Assembly: GCA_963575645.1 (NCBI GenBank)
Contig: OY754469.1
Coordinates: 14,340,001-14,404,000 of the forward strand
Length of the DNA stretch: 64,000 nucleotides
From: Xanthostigma xanthostigma
Lineage: Eukaryota > Arthropoda > Insecta > Raphidioptera > Raphidiidae
Direction of reading: 5' to 3'
Shown: positions 16,470 through 29,325 of the stretch, in pieces
Layout: every line of letters starts with the position of its first letter
Position numbering within the stretch: position 1 is the first letter of the stretch
Translations under genes and position numbers: made by a program
Notes under the pieces: generated by a model
The model's database searches: none
What the model was told of the DNA's origin: nothing
What the model saw: the letters and a program-made list of their open reading frames with translations, nothing else

Positions 16470-16985
16470 TTGTAATAACATATATCTCTGATGCGCATGC
16501 GCCGATTTTTCCCGAAATAAAATACAAAAATTTCTTGTAAAACAGATAGAATAATAAGCCGCTATGAAAAGTATACCATTGTTATATAAAAAACGTTATA
16601 GCACATAATATCTCTTGCGCATGCGCCGATTTTCCCCAAAAATTAATTACAAAACTTTCTTGTAAAGCAGATAGAATAATCGACCGTTATGAAATGTAAA
16701 GCATAATTATATAAGAAACAACGTCATAGCCCATATCTCTTTTGCGCATGCGCCGATTTTCCCCAAAAAATTTACAAAACTTTCATGTAAAAATAGATAA
16801 AATAATAAGTCTTTTTAAAAACTATATTATTATTATATAAAACAACATTATAAAAGATATACTCTTTTACGCATGCGCCGAAGTTCCCAAAAAACAATAG
16901 GCCACTTCATATTTGCATATCAAACATCCTCCCAAAATTTGGTTTCAATCCGCTCATCCGTGGTGTCGGAATGGTAAGAAATGTC
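16470..16985 (+). repeat. Four-unit tandem array, about 125-bp period
   Basis: CGCATGCGCCGA recurs near 16494, 16618, 16745 and 16870 (spacing 124-127). Each unit also contains TCTTGTAAAxAGATAGAATAA and ATTATATAAxAAA. A diverged fifth unit lies at about 26680-26840. Confidence 0.78.
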
Positions 16986-17345
16986 AAAAATGACGTTTGC
17001 ATCTGTCAAAGTATTATGTTCTAATAATTAGTTATTCAAATTGTTAACTCAGAAGGCGTTGCATTTCACAAATATTTGAAATGCCATCCGTTTTTGAACA
17101 AATGCAATCGTTTTATTTTAAGACAGAACAAACGTAATCTTTATATTACCATATTAAACCGTGCAACAGAGAGAGATAACCGAAAGATGTTTGCCATCGA
17201 TTATATCAAATTGAATTTATTTCTAAATAAATTTGTATAAAAAACCTGTTTTGGCAAATTCTGTTGTACGAAATTTATGTAAAATTTTCTCCTCTTTCGT
17301 TTAAGACAGGTTTCGAACCGATCTGATTTAAATTGAGTGAGTTAT
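16905..17345 (+). repeat. Repeat E interior, copy 3
   Basis: Begins CCTCCCAAAATTTGGTTTCA and runs to GATCTGATTTAAATTGAG; matches the interior of 20527-21178 in opposite orientation. The beginning is also present near 26808-26835. Confidence 0.6.
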
Positions 17346-17866
17346 AAGCAAAAAACTTCGTTTTTTCTTTATTGCTCCCCTCTGGGGTCAAAATTCAAAA
17401 ATCGGGCGACGTTAGGATTTAAGTTACCCGGAGACGAATCGAACAAAAAAAAGTTTTTTAAAATCGGTTAAGGCGTTTGGGCTGTACGCTGGATACAAAA
17501 AGCGTGACTCACAGATTCACAGACAAAGCGAGTACATATAAGGCGCTTTAGCTTACGCTAATCGCGCCTAAAAATATATTTCAGCTTTAACAAATCTATT
17601 TCGACTGAAAACAGTCCACTTACGAAAACACACCTAAAGATCGCAATTTTTGACAAAAATCAAAATTTCTCAGAACTTTTGCAACATCACGTTGCTTTTC
17701 GAAAATGATACGCTCATTCCAATGAGCTCAAACGTCTGTATTTCTTTTGGTTTAGAAATTGTATCCGTTTAAAGTTACCAAAGAATCACAAAAAAAATCG
17801 AACTAAAAGAGAAACAGACGTGCTCACTGGATTCAGGACAATTTTTTCTATAAACATTTTCAATCT

Positions 17867-18104
17867 CATTGGCGTAGCAAGAAGAGGGGGCAGGTAGGCC
17901 TGGCCCACCCTATAATATTAATTGTTCAGGTACAGATAAATCTACAATAATCTACGTAGTTTTTTTGTCGTGAAATTTCTCCAGAAAGTCAACGTCGATT
18001 TCGCTACTATTAACAGTTTTTAAATTATGTGTCAGTGGCAGTTGATAATGGTAGGTAGAGTCGAAAATTGGACCTCCTATGAAAAAATCGTTGCTACGCC
18101 TATG
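17867..18104. mobile_element. hAT-like MITE
   Basis: TIRs CATTGGCGTAGCAA and TTGCTACGCCTATG; possible 8-bp duplication TTCAATCT/TTAAATTT with two mismatches. No reading frame. Confidence 0.5.
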
Positions 18105-18382
18105 TTAAATTTCAAAAATTTATTAAACATTTCAATTTGTGCGATTTGTTTAAGATGTAGCTTAAGTATAAAAATCCATTTATAGGTATAATGTGTAAGC
18201 TCACAGCTTCATGTAAAGAAAGGATACGAAAAGTTTGAGATTCCCGGCGTAAAAAAAGTATCTACTTTTCCCACTCGTGCATATTTTTTCTCTATCCAAC
18301 ATCGTTTGTTACGTTCCATACGCGCGCGATGTTCATTTATTCGAACCATAACAATAATAGAGTGTCGGCGATGATTTGATGT

Positions 18383-18788
18383 TCAGTTGTTTCCGCGCGC
18401 TGCTAGTTTGTTTCGCTTCTATTAGAGTGACCAGTGGAACGAGGGTTTAATTTAAACAGAAGATCGTGTAAAAAATGAATTAAACCAAAGATGATTATAC
18501 GTGTTTGGGTGATTAAAATATTTGTGTTGATAAATGATATAATAAATTTAAAAAAATAGTTTATATCAAAATTAGTGATAAATGTTTGCAACATCAATAT
18601 TTATTATATGAATCAACAAATGGAAAAGCCAATAAAGATAACGAATTATAAAAACCAAACTGTGACATTAAAATTCTAGTTATGTGTGATTTTAAAATGT
18701 TTTTATTATTTTTGTGTAAATCAATTGTTTTTCTTTAGACTTTTTAGTGCAGACTGCAGTGGAATGTTTTATTTTTAACAAAAATCAG
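18383..18788 (+). promoter_or_regulatory. Candidate initiator and untranslated first exon of the PH gene
   Basis: TCAGTT at 18383-18388 fits the arthropod initiator, in a locally GC-richer stretch. A consensus donor, CAG/GTAAGC, ends the exon at 18788. The matching acceptor would be CTTTTTAG at 34857, directly upstream of the PH-gene start codon. This is inference: no transcript evidence, and the intron would be 16 kb. Confidence 0.28.
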
Positions 18789-19256
18789 GTAAGCACGCAT
18801 TTACAGAATTTATATTATAATAAAATCATGAGGAAGGCTGCGAGTAACTAAAATAAGTTACACGATGTTTTTTACTAAGAACGGTAAGAAGGCAACGATA
18901 AAATAAGAGAAAATATATAACTATAATAATATTGTTATTTTTTTAATGCAACAATCACTGGGACAGCAAGGTCAAACTTAAATCCATTTTGATAGGTACA
19001 GAACAGTATTAAAACAAAAGTCTTGTTTTTGTCTACCGGTCTTGCAATTTTATTAAAAAGAAAACAATCTCTCAAAGAGAAACAATTAATACAAACAATT
19101 TTAAGATTAGTATCAGGAGTCAGAATATCGGATATGAATATCCTGGCCATAGAAACTAAATTATTTCCATACCGACTGCCCGTTCACCAAAATTTTGCTC
19201 CAATAAATTTAAGTGTTGAATGAATGAATTAGGGGTTATGGTTAATAGCCCGTTGA

Positions 19257-19560
19257 TGCACGTCATTCTATAAGATTTTTTTTGATCCCCCTTATCCGGA
19301 ATCTAGCCCTCTAATAGTCTGGATCTTCTCATGAACTCTGCACGTCATTCTATAGGAATTTTTTTGCTCCCCCTTATCCGGAATCTAGCCCTCCAATAGT
19401 CTGGATCTTCTCATGAGCTCCAGAAGATTGGTGACTAGATTATCCTGTGGAATTACTCCGTCCCAATGTATCCAAAGATGGTTATTCTCCTGTAGGCTAG
19501 AGCCTCTCATTCGAACAATAAATGGTTGGCTGTTTCGTCCTCCAATTCAAATACTATACC
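19257..19560 (-). pseudogene. LINE C-terminal remnant with tandemly duplicated end
   Basis: On the minus strand the sequence reads ETANHLLFE and, after stops, NLLELMRRSRLLEG, resembling the C-terminal zinc-knuckle/tail region of insect LINE ORF2 proteins. The last part, about 84 bases, is duplicated head to tail (19257-19340 and 19341-19424). Several stops break the frame. Confidence 0.45.
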
Positions 19561-20526
19561 TACTTATAGTATAAATTCTAATTTGGACCAATCTTTAAAA
19601 AATAACATTTTCGTTAAATTAATCCTGGCCGTTTTTCCGTAATGGTTTGACATTTCAATTTTATTTATCTAAAAACCAGTAAGTTCAATCAACTGACTGT
19701 AAACAGATAGGCATGTTCAAATATACATTTTATTAAATAATCCTTGTTTTAAATCGCTATAACTGTAGAAATTAAAGCAGAGCGCATAGCGTGACCCCGT
19801 AATTTGTATCCGTCTATATCTATAGCGAGCCTTCGTAATCGGAATAATCGGAGGGGCATCACTTTGATTGTTTTATGATTAATGATGATTGAGTTTAGAG
19901 TTAATAATAAGCTACAATGACCTCGGCACTTGATAAGTTTATTTACACTCCACGGATCCGAAGTGCTTTATTAAAAAGTGGTCACAACAGATAGATATTG
20001 TAAATTATAGACGTTCGACAACAGATATCATAGCAGCCTGAAGTGGTCGTAACAGACCTGTTACAATGTGTTTCCGATATAGTTTGTTTCCCGATCAAGT
20101 GTGACATCGGACTTTTGAAATTTCTCAATGAGAAATCTTACTGTTCATGTTTTTTTTCTTCAGTATTTTGCGAACCGCCCATGAAAAATCAGGATTTATC
20201 GTTTTTCAAAGAAAAATTGTAAATGAAAAAGCACATGTCACATTTGATTCATGATTTACTTCTAGTTGTTTCCTCCTTGAATTAAGTCCTGTTTGGAGTC
20301 GGTATATGATTCTGGACACTCCATCCAGAAGGATGGAGCGTCCACAATAGTAATACCAAACAGAATACAAATACAGGTCTTTTCCTTACGACGGAAAAGG
20401 CCTCTAATCGAAAAATTGCTGTTTCGATCCATGGTTTTCCTCAATAATTTTAACAAATTCGGAAGGATGTTTCCTGATAAAAGATGATGATCAAAATCCG
20501 TTCTACTAAACACTCGAATTTATTTT

Positions 20527-21178
20527 ATTGACGTGATAACGTCTTATAAATTGATGAATCACCAATATTATAAATTGATAAAACACCGGCTGCATGTTCG
20601 AAAAAGTGTAACGTAACGTTCCTAACGTTCCGCCTGACCCTGTGCGTGCTCTCGCTCAATTTAAATCAGATCGGTTTGAAACCAGTCTTAAACGAAAGAG
20701 GAGAACATTTTACATAGATTTCGTATAACAGAATTTGCCTAAACAGTTTTTTTATACAAATTTATATAGAAAAATATTTTATACAAATTTATATAGAAAA
20801 ATAGCTGTATAAATGCAATGTTGTGTAATGCATGGCGCGACGCGGTCGGTTGTCTTTGTTTGCCGTACATGGAAATTAGAAGCAAACGTATGTCTTGTCT
20901 TAACATGAAAACAGCTGCATTTCTAATGTTTAATTCAATTTTTTGACATTAGTATATTGTGAAATGCAAAGCCTTCTAAGTTAAGTATTGGAATAACTAA
21001 TTATTATTAGAACATAATACTTTGTAAGTTGCAAACGTCACTTTTGACATTTCTTATCATTCCGACACCAAGGATAAGCGGATTGAAACCAAATTTTGGG
21101 AGGTTTAGGTTATGTATTACGGAATACGTTATCACGTAAAACTATCGTCCGTAAACCGACTTTACAGACAACCAATTT
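20527..21178 (-). repeat. Dispersed repeat E, long copy
   Basis: Outer parts match 5577-5793 and the interior matches 16905-17345, all in inverted orientation. Near-palindromic end motifs ACGTGATAACGT suggest a DNA element. No coding capacity. Confidence 0.6.
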
Positions 21179-21272
21179 TTTTTTTTCTGTGCTACTGACA
21201 ATACATATAGAAGAGTTCTCAGAACCTGATAATAAACAACTCGGATATCTGGCAGATTTATAAAATGTAATA

Positions 21273-21726
21273 CACCTATCCCCCGATTTACACGGTAGAT
21301 ACGTTCCTGAGAAAAACGTGTAAATCGAAATTAAAAATTTTCAAGTCAAAACCGTGTAAATCGAAAAGCTTGCAGAAAATGCATAATTTTGCTATTTAAC
21401 AATTGTGATTTTTTTCAATATTTTTAGGTGTACACAGAAATAAAAATAAAATGCATTGACAGGTTCTGAAACTGTGAAACTTTCACTCAAATACAATTTT
21501 CCGTAGATAAAACTTCAATTTTATGCGAAGAAATACAGACATAGTGTGCGTGTGCAGCAAGTCAGCACATAAGCTCGGGATTCCCCGTGAGATGTGTACA
21601 CAGCGCACGTGTTCAATCACAGTAGCATTTAGTAGAGTGCGATAAAAACAAAAAAAAACTTATTTGGAAAACCGTGTAAAAGCGAAAACGTGTAAAACAA
21701 GTACCGTGTAAATCGGGGGATGGGTG
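21273..21726. mobile_element. pogo-like MITE with repeated CGTGTAAATCG motif
   Basis: TIRs CACCTATCCCCCGATTTACA and complement, inside TA. CGTGTAAATCG or close variants occur at least five times, both near the ends and internally. Confidence 0.72.
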
Positions 21727-21799
21727 TACTATATAGGAAGATGGGTAGATACTTCTTAGTAGTAGTAGTAAAAAATTAGACTTTGAAAAAACTTAATAA

Positions 21800-23460
21800 A
21801 AAAAACACTCTTTTATAGCAATGTGGATTAAAAATTATTTTTTACTTTTTAGTTCACTTTCGTATAAAAGAATGTTATTTTTAAACTCTAATTTTAACTA
21901 TAACCTTAAAAACCAACACTCAAATGACTATGTTTATATAAATTGTTTGTATATTTACAAATATTTATATAAATTATTGCAATTTCAAATTATTCAGACG
22001 TCTGGAAGTGAGTGAAAATTAAATTGAAAGATTTCATTAGATAGATACAAACATGCAGGTGAAATTAATAAAAGAGTGTGTGTAAATACACAACTACTTT
22101 TTGATATAGATATAGGTACTAGCTGCGGCAAAAGATGAAGCCACCGCGTCATAGTGACGTGAACGCATTGCGCCTACTTTATAGCTTGCTATTGACTGTT
22201 GTGCGTCGAGTGTTTATTATTTTATTCTACCGCTATAAATGGATATGTCGAATTTATTCCACACGCCACTGTCTGCGGGCAAGTAGGCGTTCACTAGCAT
22301 ATTATTGATGACGTGCCTGGCTTCAACTCTCACCGCGGGTAATATACGAACATGTAAAATACCAGTGCTAATTGTTTATTTATTATTTCGAGAATGCATT
22401 TGTTACTTAATTTAACGGTTCGGCGCGGGGGGGTGGTAGCGCCGCGGTGCGTGAGTGCGTGACTTCGTTAATAAGGCGGAATGCATGAATGAATGTACTA
22501 TGCTGTCGGCTCCACGCCCCTCGTGTTATGTCACAATCTCGTGTCATCGTACAAAATATTGTTTGTGTCAATTCCCCAGTAGTCAGTACCCATAATCCAG
22601 CTTTTCATTAATTAACTTTTATTACAATGCCAACAGAGCGGTCATCATCACAGATTCTGACCAGTGGCGTAACAAAAGGGGATATTAAATGCTATTGCTT
22701 GTGTTCAGTTGCCTTGAATTTATCGTAAAATAAATTTAAAAAAAAGAGAAGCCGTCGTGGGACGTCTGACAGATGTCAAACATAAATTTAATCAAGTTAC
22801 AAGCAGCGCCACTTAAATGACTATTCTATAGTAACTAATAAATAATAATACTATATAAATAAATTTATTCCCGCAAAAAAAAACAATATAGAATGTATAC
22901 TAATACAATTACTTTAGGATAGAATATTAACCTATCCAACTTGGCAGAGCCAGTGCTAGGATAGGTTAAATGTATGTTAAATGTCACCATCAACAAAAGG
23001 CGTGTTATAATCCACCGCATACACACAGCAAGCGCTAATACACATTTTCGTGCAGTCATCTAACGGAATTCTAATAATGCATTTGCATGTTTTTACTCCC
23101 ACCCAAACGCGCCAGTACATGTTTCACATCAAAAATATTTTAATAATATTAATATTTAATGATACTTTCAGGGTAGGATATATAGCGTATTGTTTGTGTT
23201 AGGCTTCCTGTCAAAATCGACTTTTATAAAAGCGAATCTGCGGGCAAAATTGACTTTTGTGGGAGCGATTCCGCGCGTTCAGGCTATTAATGTTGTTATG
23301 GAGTCAAATTAAAATTTGTGGATTGGCCCCATTAGTAAATAGTTAGGAATACCGTGTTCAAAATCTGTAGGTACGTCTGCAAAATTGTTTTTCAACATAT
23401 AATTCTGCTGTGGGGAAAAATAATTGAAATATACGCATTTTTTAACACGTTTGTGGTTTT
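21800..23460. other. No gene recognised
   Basis: AT-rich sequence inside the putative first intron. I see no supported exon. An isolated CCAGTGGCGTAACAAAAGGGG near 22662 looks like one end of a hAT element without a visible partner. Confidence 0.35.
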
Positions 23461-23544
23461 GGCATACCAGAAATTCAACGAATAATCATGATAAAAATTT
23501 AAAAATAAACATTACACATAAAACCACTTGATAACATGGAGAGA

Positions 23545-23788
23545 CAACGGCGTAGATATTTTTTTTTTTGAGGCGGGGGGGTAAAACAATAAAATCAATA
23601 TTTTTTTTAGATTTATTAACCACGAATGACCTTTTTTTAACAACCCAACTCGAAAAATTGTGAGCCAAAAATCATTTTTCGTTTGTTGTGTGATGAATCC
23701 TGGGGGGGGGGTAATTCCCTTTTTTCGTTTGTTATGGTGGGTGCCTGCGGTCTGATGAATCCTGTACCCACCCATATCTACGCCCTTG
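23545..23788. mobile_element. hAT-type MITE, perfect 8-bp duplication
   Basis: TIRs CAACGGCGTAGATAT and ATATCTACGCCCTTG; TGGAGAGA occurs immediately on both sides (23537-23544, 23789-23796). 244 bp, non-coding. Confidence 0.87.
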
Positions 23789-24347
23789 TGGAGAGATATC
23801 ACTTCCTGAAGGAACGGGTGTTGTTTTCTAAAAGCATTTATTTTGGCGATTCATTTAATTTTTAATGTGCTTTAAGTTCACATTAAATTTGATACGCGCG
23901 TAAGTTGTCGAAAAAAACTAATCTACTTAAAATGATCAGCGATTAATTTATTACACCGGGGAGTTGAGAGTCCATTGCTCCGTTAACTGGATTGTCGATA
24001 AAACCGCCGCAAAGTTTGAGGTGCGTCAAGGGCTAGGCTTGTATAGTGCAGACAGCCCACCGAGCTTCCTATCGCGCCGTTAAAGATAACGCGCTGCTGT
24101 CATTTGTTAAATTATAGTCGAAATAATTATAAAACGATACGAAATTAGGCTTAGTTTGCTGAACTTGCTGTCTACTTCTGTAGTTTGCCAAATTAATTTC
24201 TGTAAAGTGTTTTCGTACACGTAAAAGAAATCACCCACGATGTAAGAGTAAACCCAACATATTTAACGTTTTTGAAGTGAAACTTTTTCAATCTTTCTGC
24301 ACGGGCGGACTGTATAGAGTGAATCGAATTCTACCAATTTTCTAGGC

Positions 24348-24691
24348 CAGCGGTCGGCAACCTTTTGAGACGGAAGAGCCAAAAGTTACAATTTACAAAA
24401 TTTTCCAGTTTTTAAAGAGCCACTAAACATTTTCGTTTCAGTATTATAGTATTTGCGTATATAGGTATAATATATATATCCGAGGACGATACGTCGCGAT
24501 GGGGCCGGTGCGGGTGAGACGCGAGTGGAAATGGCTGAGAGATAGACATGGTACTCAATCATGAATCGATTGGACGATTTTTAAGGGTTTATATAATAAA
24601 ATAATTATTTTTTTCGTATGGAACTGGAGAGCCGCAACTTTACATCAAAAGAGCCGCATGCGGCTCGCGAGCCGCAGGTTTCCGACCCCTG
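24348..24691. mobile_element. hAT-type MITE, perfect 8-bp duplication
   Basis: TIRs CAGCGGTCGGCAACC and GGTTTCCGACCCCTG; TTCTAGGC on both sides (24340-24347, 24692-24699). Contains AGAGCCGCATGCGGCTCGCG near the right end. Confidence 0.88.
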
Positions 24692-25059
24692 TTCTAGGCT
24701 GTTGTTTTTTTTTTATTTTTATGTGACACGTTTAGTGCCATATCTTAGGCAGTAGCTTGACGCCCTCTCATGCCACAAAATTCACACAAGGCAAAACCAG
24801 AAGTACTAAATAAAAGGTAAATTTGATGAACGGGTTTAAAATGCCGTGGTTTCTTTAATCTTAGGAAACTGCCGCTTTAGGCAAATTTCAAACAGCGCTT
24901 GAGTCATGGTTCCCTAAGACTTAGGAACCAACGTTTCAGCGCTGAAGTTTGCATTTTACAATAATGTAGATTTCACTGTCTTGTGGCGTTCCTTTGCTTC
25001 GGGCGCTCGTGACGCGGTTCATTCCTGCCAAATCTTAGATGCAGCGCTGTATAATATAA

Positions 25060-25734
25060 CTAACGGCCCGGTCAGGCTTCGCCCGAATTTGTATAGATTG
25101 CCACCGTTTTTCCGTCGACTTATGTTGCAAATTTGGTCTCTACGAAAAGCGCTTTTATTTTAACGCGATAATATATGACGGGTTGACCGTTGAGAGCAAA
25201 AAGTATTTTCAAGTCGCGGGAAAATGTTCGAGTGCAAAAATGACACGCGTGAGGTTTGCGGTCAAAAATGATGTGGAAAAATGTACTTGGCAAAAACGAC
25301 CCTATGTCAGGGGTGGCGATTGACGAACCTTTCTACATCAACGTGCCATTTTTTTCAAATTTTTTTAATGTAGCCATGACGTGCCGACAAGCAGCCAAAG
25401 AAATTGAGTTGTCAAAAAAATGAATCAAACATAGATGAAAAGAAAAATTTCGATAATACACTGAGCGTCATGAAACTTTTTCGGATTTGTTATTTGGTGA
25501 TAGTCGCAATTGTTTTCGGCGTCTAGTATATTTTTATTTATTTCTATTTTGCACCTCAATCAATGCCGTGCCCATAATGATCTGTCGCGTGCTACCTGTG
25601 GCACGCGTGCCATAGATTCGCCACCTCTGGCGTACGTTCATCCTGAAGGTCCATTCTAAAAAATTTTGAAATCGGATGTGTAGTTTCGGAGATTACCTCC
25701 TTTTAACACTTTATAATAGGTATTAGTATAAAGA
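25060..25734 (-). mobile_element. Decayed Helitron carrying a hAT insertion
   Basis: Minus strand starts TCTTTATACTAATACC and ends ...GGGCCGTTAG, where CTAG has mutated. The interior contains a hAT-like element at 25308-25629. Confidence 0.55.
25308..25629. mobile_element. hAT-like MITE inside the Helitron
   Basis: TIRs CAGGGGTGGCGATTGACGAA and ATAGATTCGCCACCTCTG. Flanking 8-mers CCCTATGT and GCGTACGT agree at only five positions, so the duplication has decayed. Confidence 0.6.
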
Positions 25735-26679
25735 TATAAACGTAGCAAAAAATACAAACATCAATTTTACGGTACAAGAAATATTGTTATCGGCGATCTA
25801 GAAATTTCTTATATAGAAACTTTAACCGAAGAAATCTACAAAAGCAGCGTTTCAGTGCTGTGCACGATCATTTTACGGGAGCTATCGGAACATATAGTGT
25901 GAACAGTACTTTATTATAATATTGGCACGCGAGCAGGCAGTAATGATTTTCTTTTTAAAAAGCATGTCGCAGTTTCACCGCTTGAACACTAATAATGGGC
26001 AAAACAGTGCAATTAACTTTTACGGAATATACCATAAAAGACGACTAATGCCTTATATAGAAATCACAGGTCCGTATTTAAGAGTCAATTATGGCACTTG
26101 CTCTACATCAGACTTTCATTAAATCAGCTACTATAGGGACGTTGGGAATGGAATCCGGCCAAAGCGTCGGTAAATGTTGAATTTATTGAATACCCGCGAC
26201 TTCGTCTGCATGGGTTTTGATTGTTTTGCGCGGAACCCTAATTAATTTTATAAAATATACCGTATATACTTTCATATGCATTTGGTAAAAAGCTGTTATA
26301 TTTTGACATTACAAACAGACACTTTAATTTTATTTATTTGTATAGAATCTATACAAAAATTCCAGCCAATTGGACGACGGGACCATTCCAACTTCAAAAA
26401 TGTTGGCATTTGATTATAATAAAGAAAATAAAATTTCTGATATCGTGTGAGGTGACGCGGGTAATGGCTAGTATTCAATATGATATTTGCTATTCGTTGC
26501 CATGGTTACCTACATAATATTGTCCACGCCATGTAAAAATTAATCAAAGCATGCCGAACTAGTTTATTTCTGACAGATCCATAAAATAAAACAGCGGCTG
26601 ATTTTTTTTTATTTTTAAAATATTTCCGAAACTAGAGTTTAAAAAAAATTATTTAACGGAACTTTCTTGAAAAAATAAA

Positions 26680-26840
26680 TAGAATAATAAGCCGTTATGA
26701 AAAGTATACCATTATTATATAAAAAACATCATTATAGCATATATCTCTTCTGCGCATGCGCCGATTTTCCCCAAAAACAATAAAGCTCTTCATATTTGCA
26801 TACATCCTCCCAAAATTTGGTTTCAATCCGCTCATCCGTT
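26680..26840 (+). repeat. Fifth, isolated unit of the 125-bp repeat
   Basis: Contains GCGCATGCGCCGATTTTCCC and then CCTCCCAAAATTTGGTTTCA, the same order as the end of the array at 16.87-16.95 kb. Confidence 0.65.
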
Positions 26841-27172
26841 TGACCTGTATCGTGTTCACAGACAAACAGACTAACAGACGCACAGAGTTTTTCCAAAAAT
26901 ATGTTTTTTCGATTCGGGGGACCTCAAAACGGAAAGGTATTGTAAAATTTTTGAAATGTGATTTTTGACCTAAACTAGTACCATTCCCCACTTGTGGGTT
27001 GGAATGGTAACAAATAAAAATTTTAATGCGCCAATTTATATTGGACAAACAGTAATATTTTTGCTTTTAATAATAATTAAAAAAATGCGTCTCAGGCCGC
27101 GATTTTACCAGGCATGGTATATATATAGCTGAAAGAAAAAGAGAAATGAAAAAAATACTTATCATTATAACA

Positions 27173-27890
27173 CAATTGGGCTTTTGAATGAAATTTTTTT
27201 TTGTCATAAATGGAAAGATCGTATATAAGTTTTATAACAAAACTATTTTTCTTTTTTTTATTTTCGTTATAATTCAAAAGTTATATCAAATTAAAAATAA
27301 ATTTTTGTACTCAGTTCCGAGAACGCGCCGACATTTCCCGAACATAATGTGACGTCATAATGTTAATTTATATTATTATAATAATAAATAATAAATTAAT
27401 TAGTTATATTTAATGAAAAATATTTAGTTTCTCATAAATTACAGTCACAATATTATTTTGTGAAAAAAAAACTTCCATTAATGCTTTGGCATCTCGAACC
27501 TCAGCTAAATTGAACCGAAAATGTATAATTTTTTAGAAAATCTGTGATCATAAATAATATCTACAGTAAGTATATTAGCAGAATTGGCTTTTATAAAAGC
27601 TTTGATTACAAAATTTTTTTATACTAAATTTAGGATAGTTAGAAGCCCCATTGATAGTATACTGCGTATATACATTTTAACATTATGACGTCACAAGTGT
27701 CAAAAACAATTTTAGTGCGTTTGCAGTCACGTGATTTTTATTTATATTTTATCAATTTCAAATTGCTTATAATTAATTTAAAAAAAGTTTTTTGAAAGTT
27801 TTTCGCATCGATTATCAATATTATTTATAATAAAGTTTTAAAATACAATAAAAAAATCGATAATTATTTTTTTTTTCAAAAGCCTAATTG
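27173..27890. mobile_element. TIR element Q, long copy
   Basis: Ends CAATTGGGCTTTTGAA and TTCAAAAGCCTAATTG; 718 bp. The copy at 44926-45380 is nearly identical at both ends but lacks about 260 internal bases. Confidence 0.75.
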
Positions 27891-28519
27891 CGTAGGTAAG
27901 AAAAACGTCGAAGTACGACTTCGACCAAAAAACTAGTCTTCGGTCGGACTAGTTGGGACGTAAAAACACGACAATTTATCTCTTTTTAGTCGAAACTAAA
28001 CATACCTACTGTGAAATCTACACAGCAGAGTTTCATTTAAAGGCGGGGATGAATGTGAAGCGTTTCACATTTTTTGTGTGTCATGAAAATCAGGACTTGA
28101 AGGACTTTTTGAAATATGGAGTTCAGTAGAACTAATGTATTTTCAAAATATAGGGACTAATCGACTTCTGTATTTTCAACTTCTTCTTCGTCGTCCTCAC
28201 TTCGTGGCAGTCATAGCTCAATCAGAAAAAAAAAACTTTAATAATTTGAGGTTAAAAGTCTTTCCATTGGCTGAACAGCTCAGGAGAAGACAACACCATG
28301 CGAGAGAAGTAGGAACTAGAAACTTGAAAATACATGGAAAAAGATGGTGTTGAAAATATTTATTAATGTGAAACATATCTAGTGGCGCGTTTGGATGGGA
28401 GTAAAACCGTGCGCTTGGCGCGAAACTTTTATGAGACAACGTTTTATGGGAGTACGTTACATTTGTGTGCGTTGCAGGATTAAACATGGCTTTAGTTGAA
28501 GGCGACATCTAGATAACAC

Positions 28520-28730
28520 GGCGAAATTTAGTTACTAGTTTTTCGTTAGATGACAGCGCGTAACGCTTGCTTTGGGTATGCGTTGGATTATAATTTGGCT
28601 TTCGTTAAAGGCGACAAATAGATGACAGGACAAAATTTAGTTACGGGATGAAATTTAGTTACCGGGTGATATTTAGTTACTAGAATTTCGTTATTTGACA
28701 GGGCGAAATTTAGTTACTAGAAATTCGCTT
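28520..28730 (+). repeat. Cluster of AAATTTAGTTAC motifs
   Basis: AAATTTAGTTAC (or ATATTTAGTTAC), mostly followed by TAG or GGG, occurs at about 28525, 28636, 28651, 28667 and 28707, interspersed with diverged GACAGGGCGAA-type spacers. Short irregular repeat of unknown origin. Confidence 0.55.
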
Positions 28731-28876
28731 AAATTTGTTTCACATCTGCCAGGTGTTCCACGACGGCTCACATTTCTTTTTCTGGGCTTTACTTTAATAC
28801 TGAACGGCGAACTTTAGTTAAAAAATAAGAATTTTTAGGCTCCAGTGACCGGACTTTCCATTTTGGCGCCTGCTAA

Positions 28877-29325
28877 CCGTATAGGCTGTGTGCACGAAGC
28901 CTACTGGCGCCGCTAGTGGGTAAAGAATTATTGAACTCACTTTTTGTGGAAATCGCGACATGTTTCTATGGTGATAAGTCAAAAACTTTAGTTTGCCATG
29001 ATGTGTCAAAAACAAGGAAAACTGATGTTAATTTGTTTACATTGACAACGGAACGTCAAATTAGAGCGCCATTGGTCTTTATTTCACTTAAATCGCCATC
29101 AGCGCAACAGCCCGGAATACAACAAGCATTTCCAGATCGATTAGTTTTCCTATGTTTTCTTTGTAATTACATAACAAACTTCATAAAATTATAACTATTT
29201 TCACTTTTAATAAACATTGAGCACTGACATATGGAAAATTTGAGCCTGAAGTTTCCCCTAGTGCTCACCACAAACGCTCGCATCGGAAAATTTGTAACAA
29301 CGCCTCTCTGCACATAGTCCATAGT
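28877..29325. repeat. Dispersed repeat J, copy 2
   Basis: Inverted match to 12598-13052, including TTTCCCCTAGTGCTCACCAC. Confidence 0.65.

Noticed and set aside
23512-23802. 96-codon minus frame
   Set aside because: Covers the hAT MITE 23545-23788 and has no domain similarity.
26190-26472. Possible element with TACCCGCGACTTCGTC at one end and GTGACGCGGGTAATGGCTAG at the other
   Set aside because: Ends resemble common insect repeat termini but pair only over about eight bases and no duplication is seen; too weak to call.
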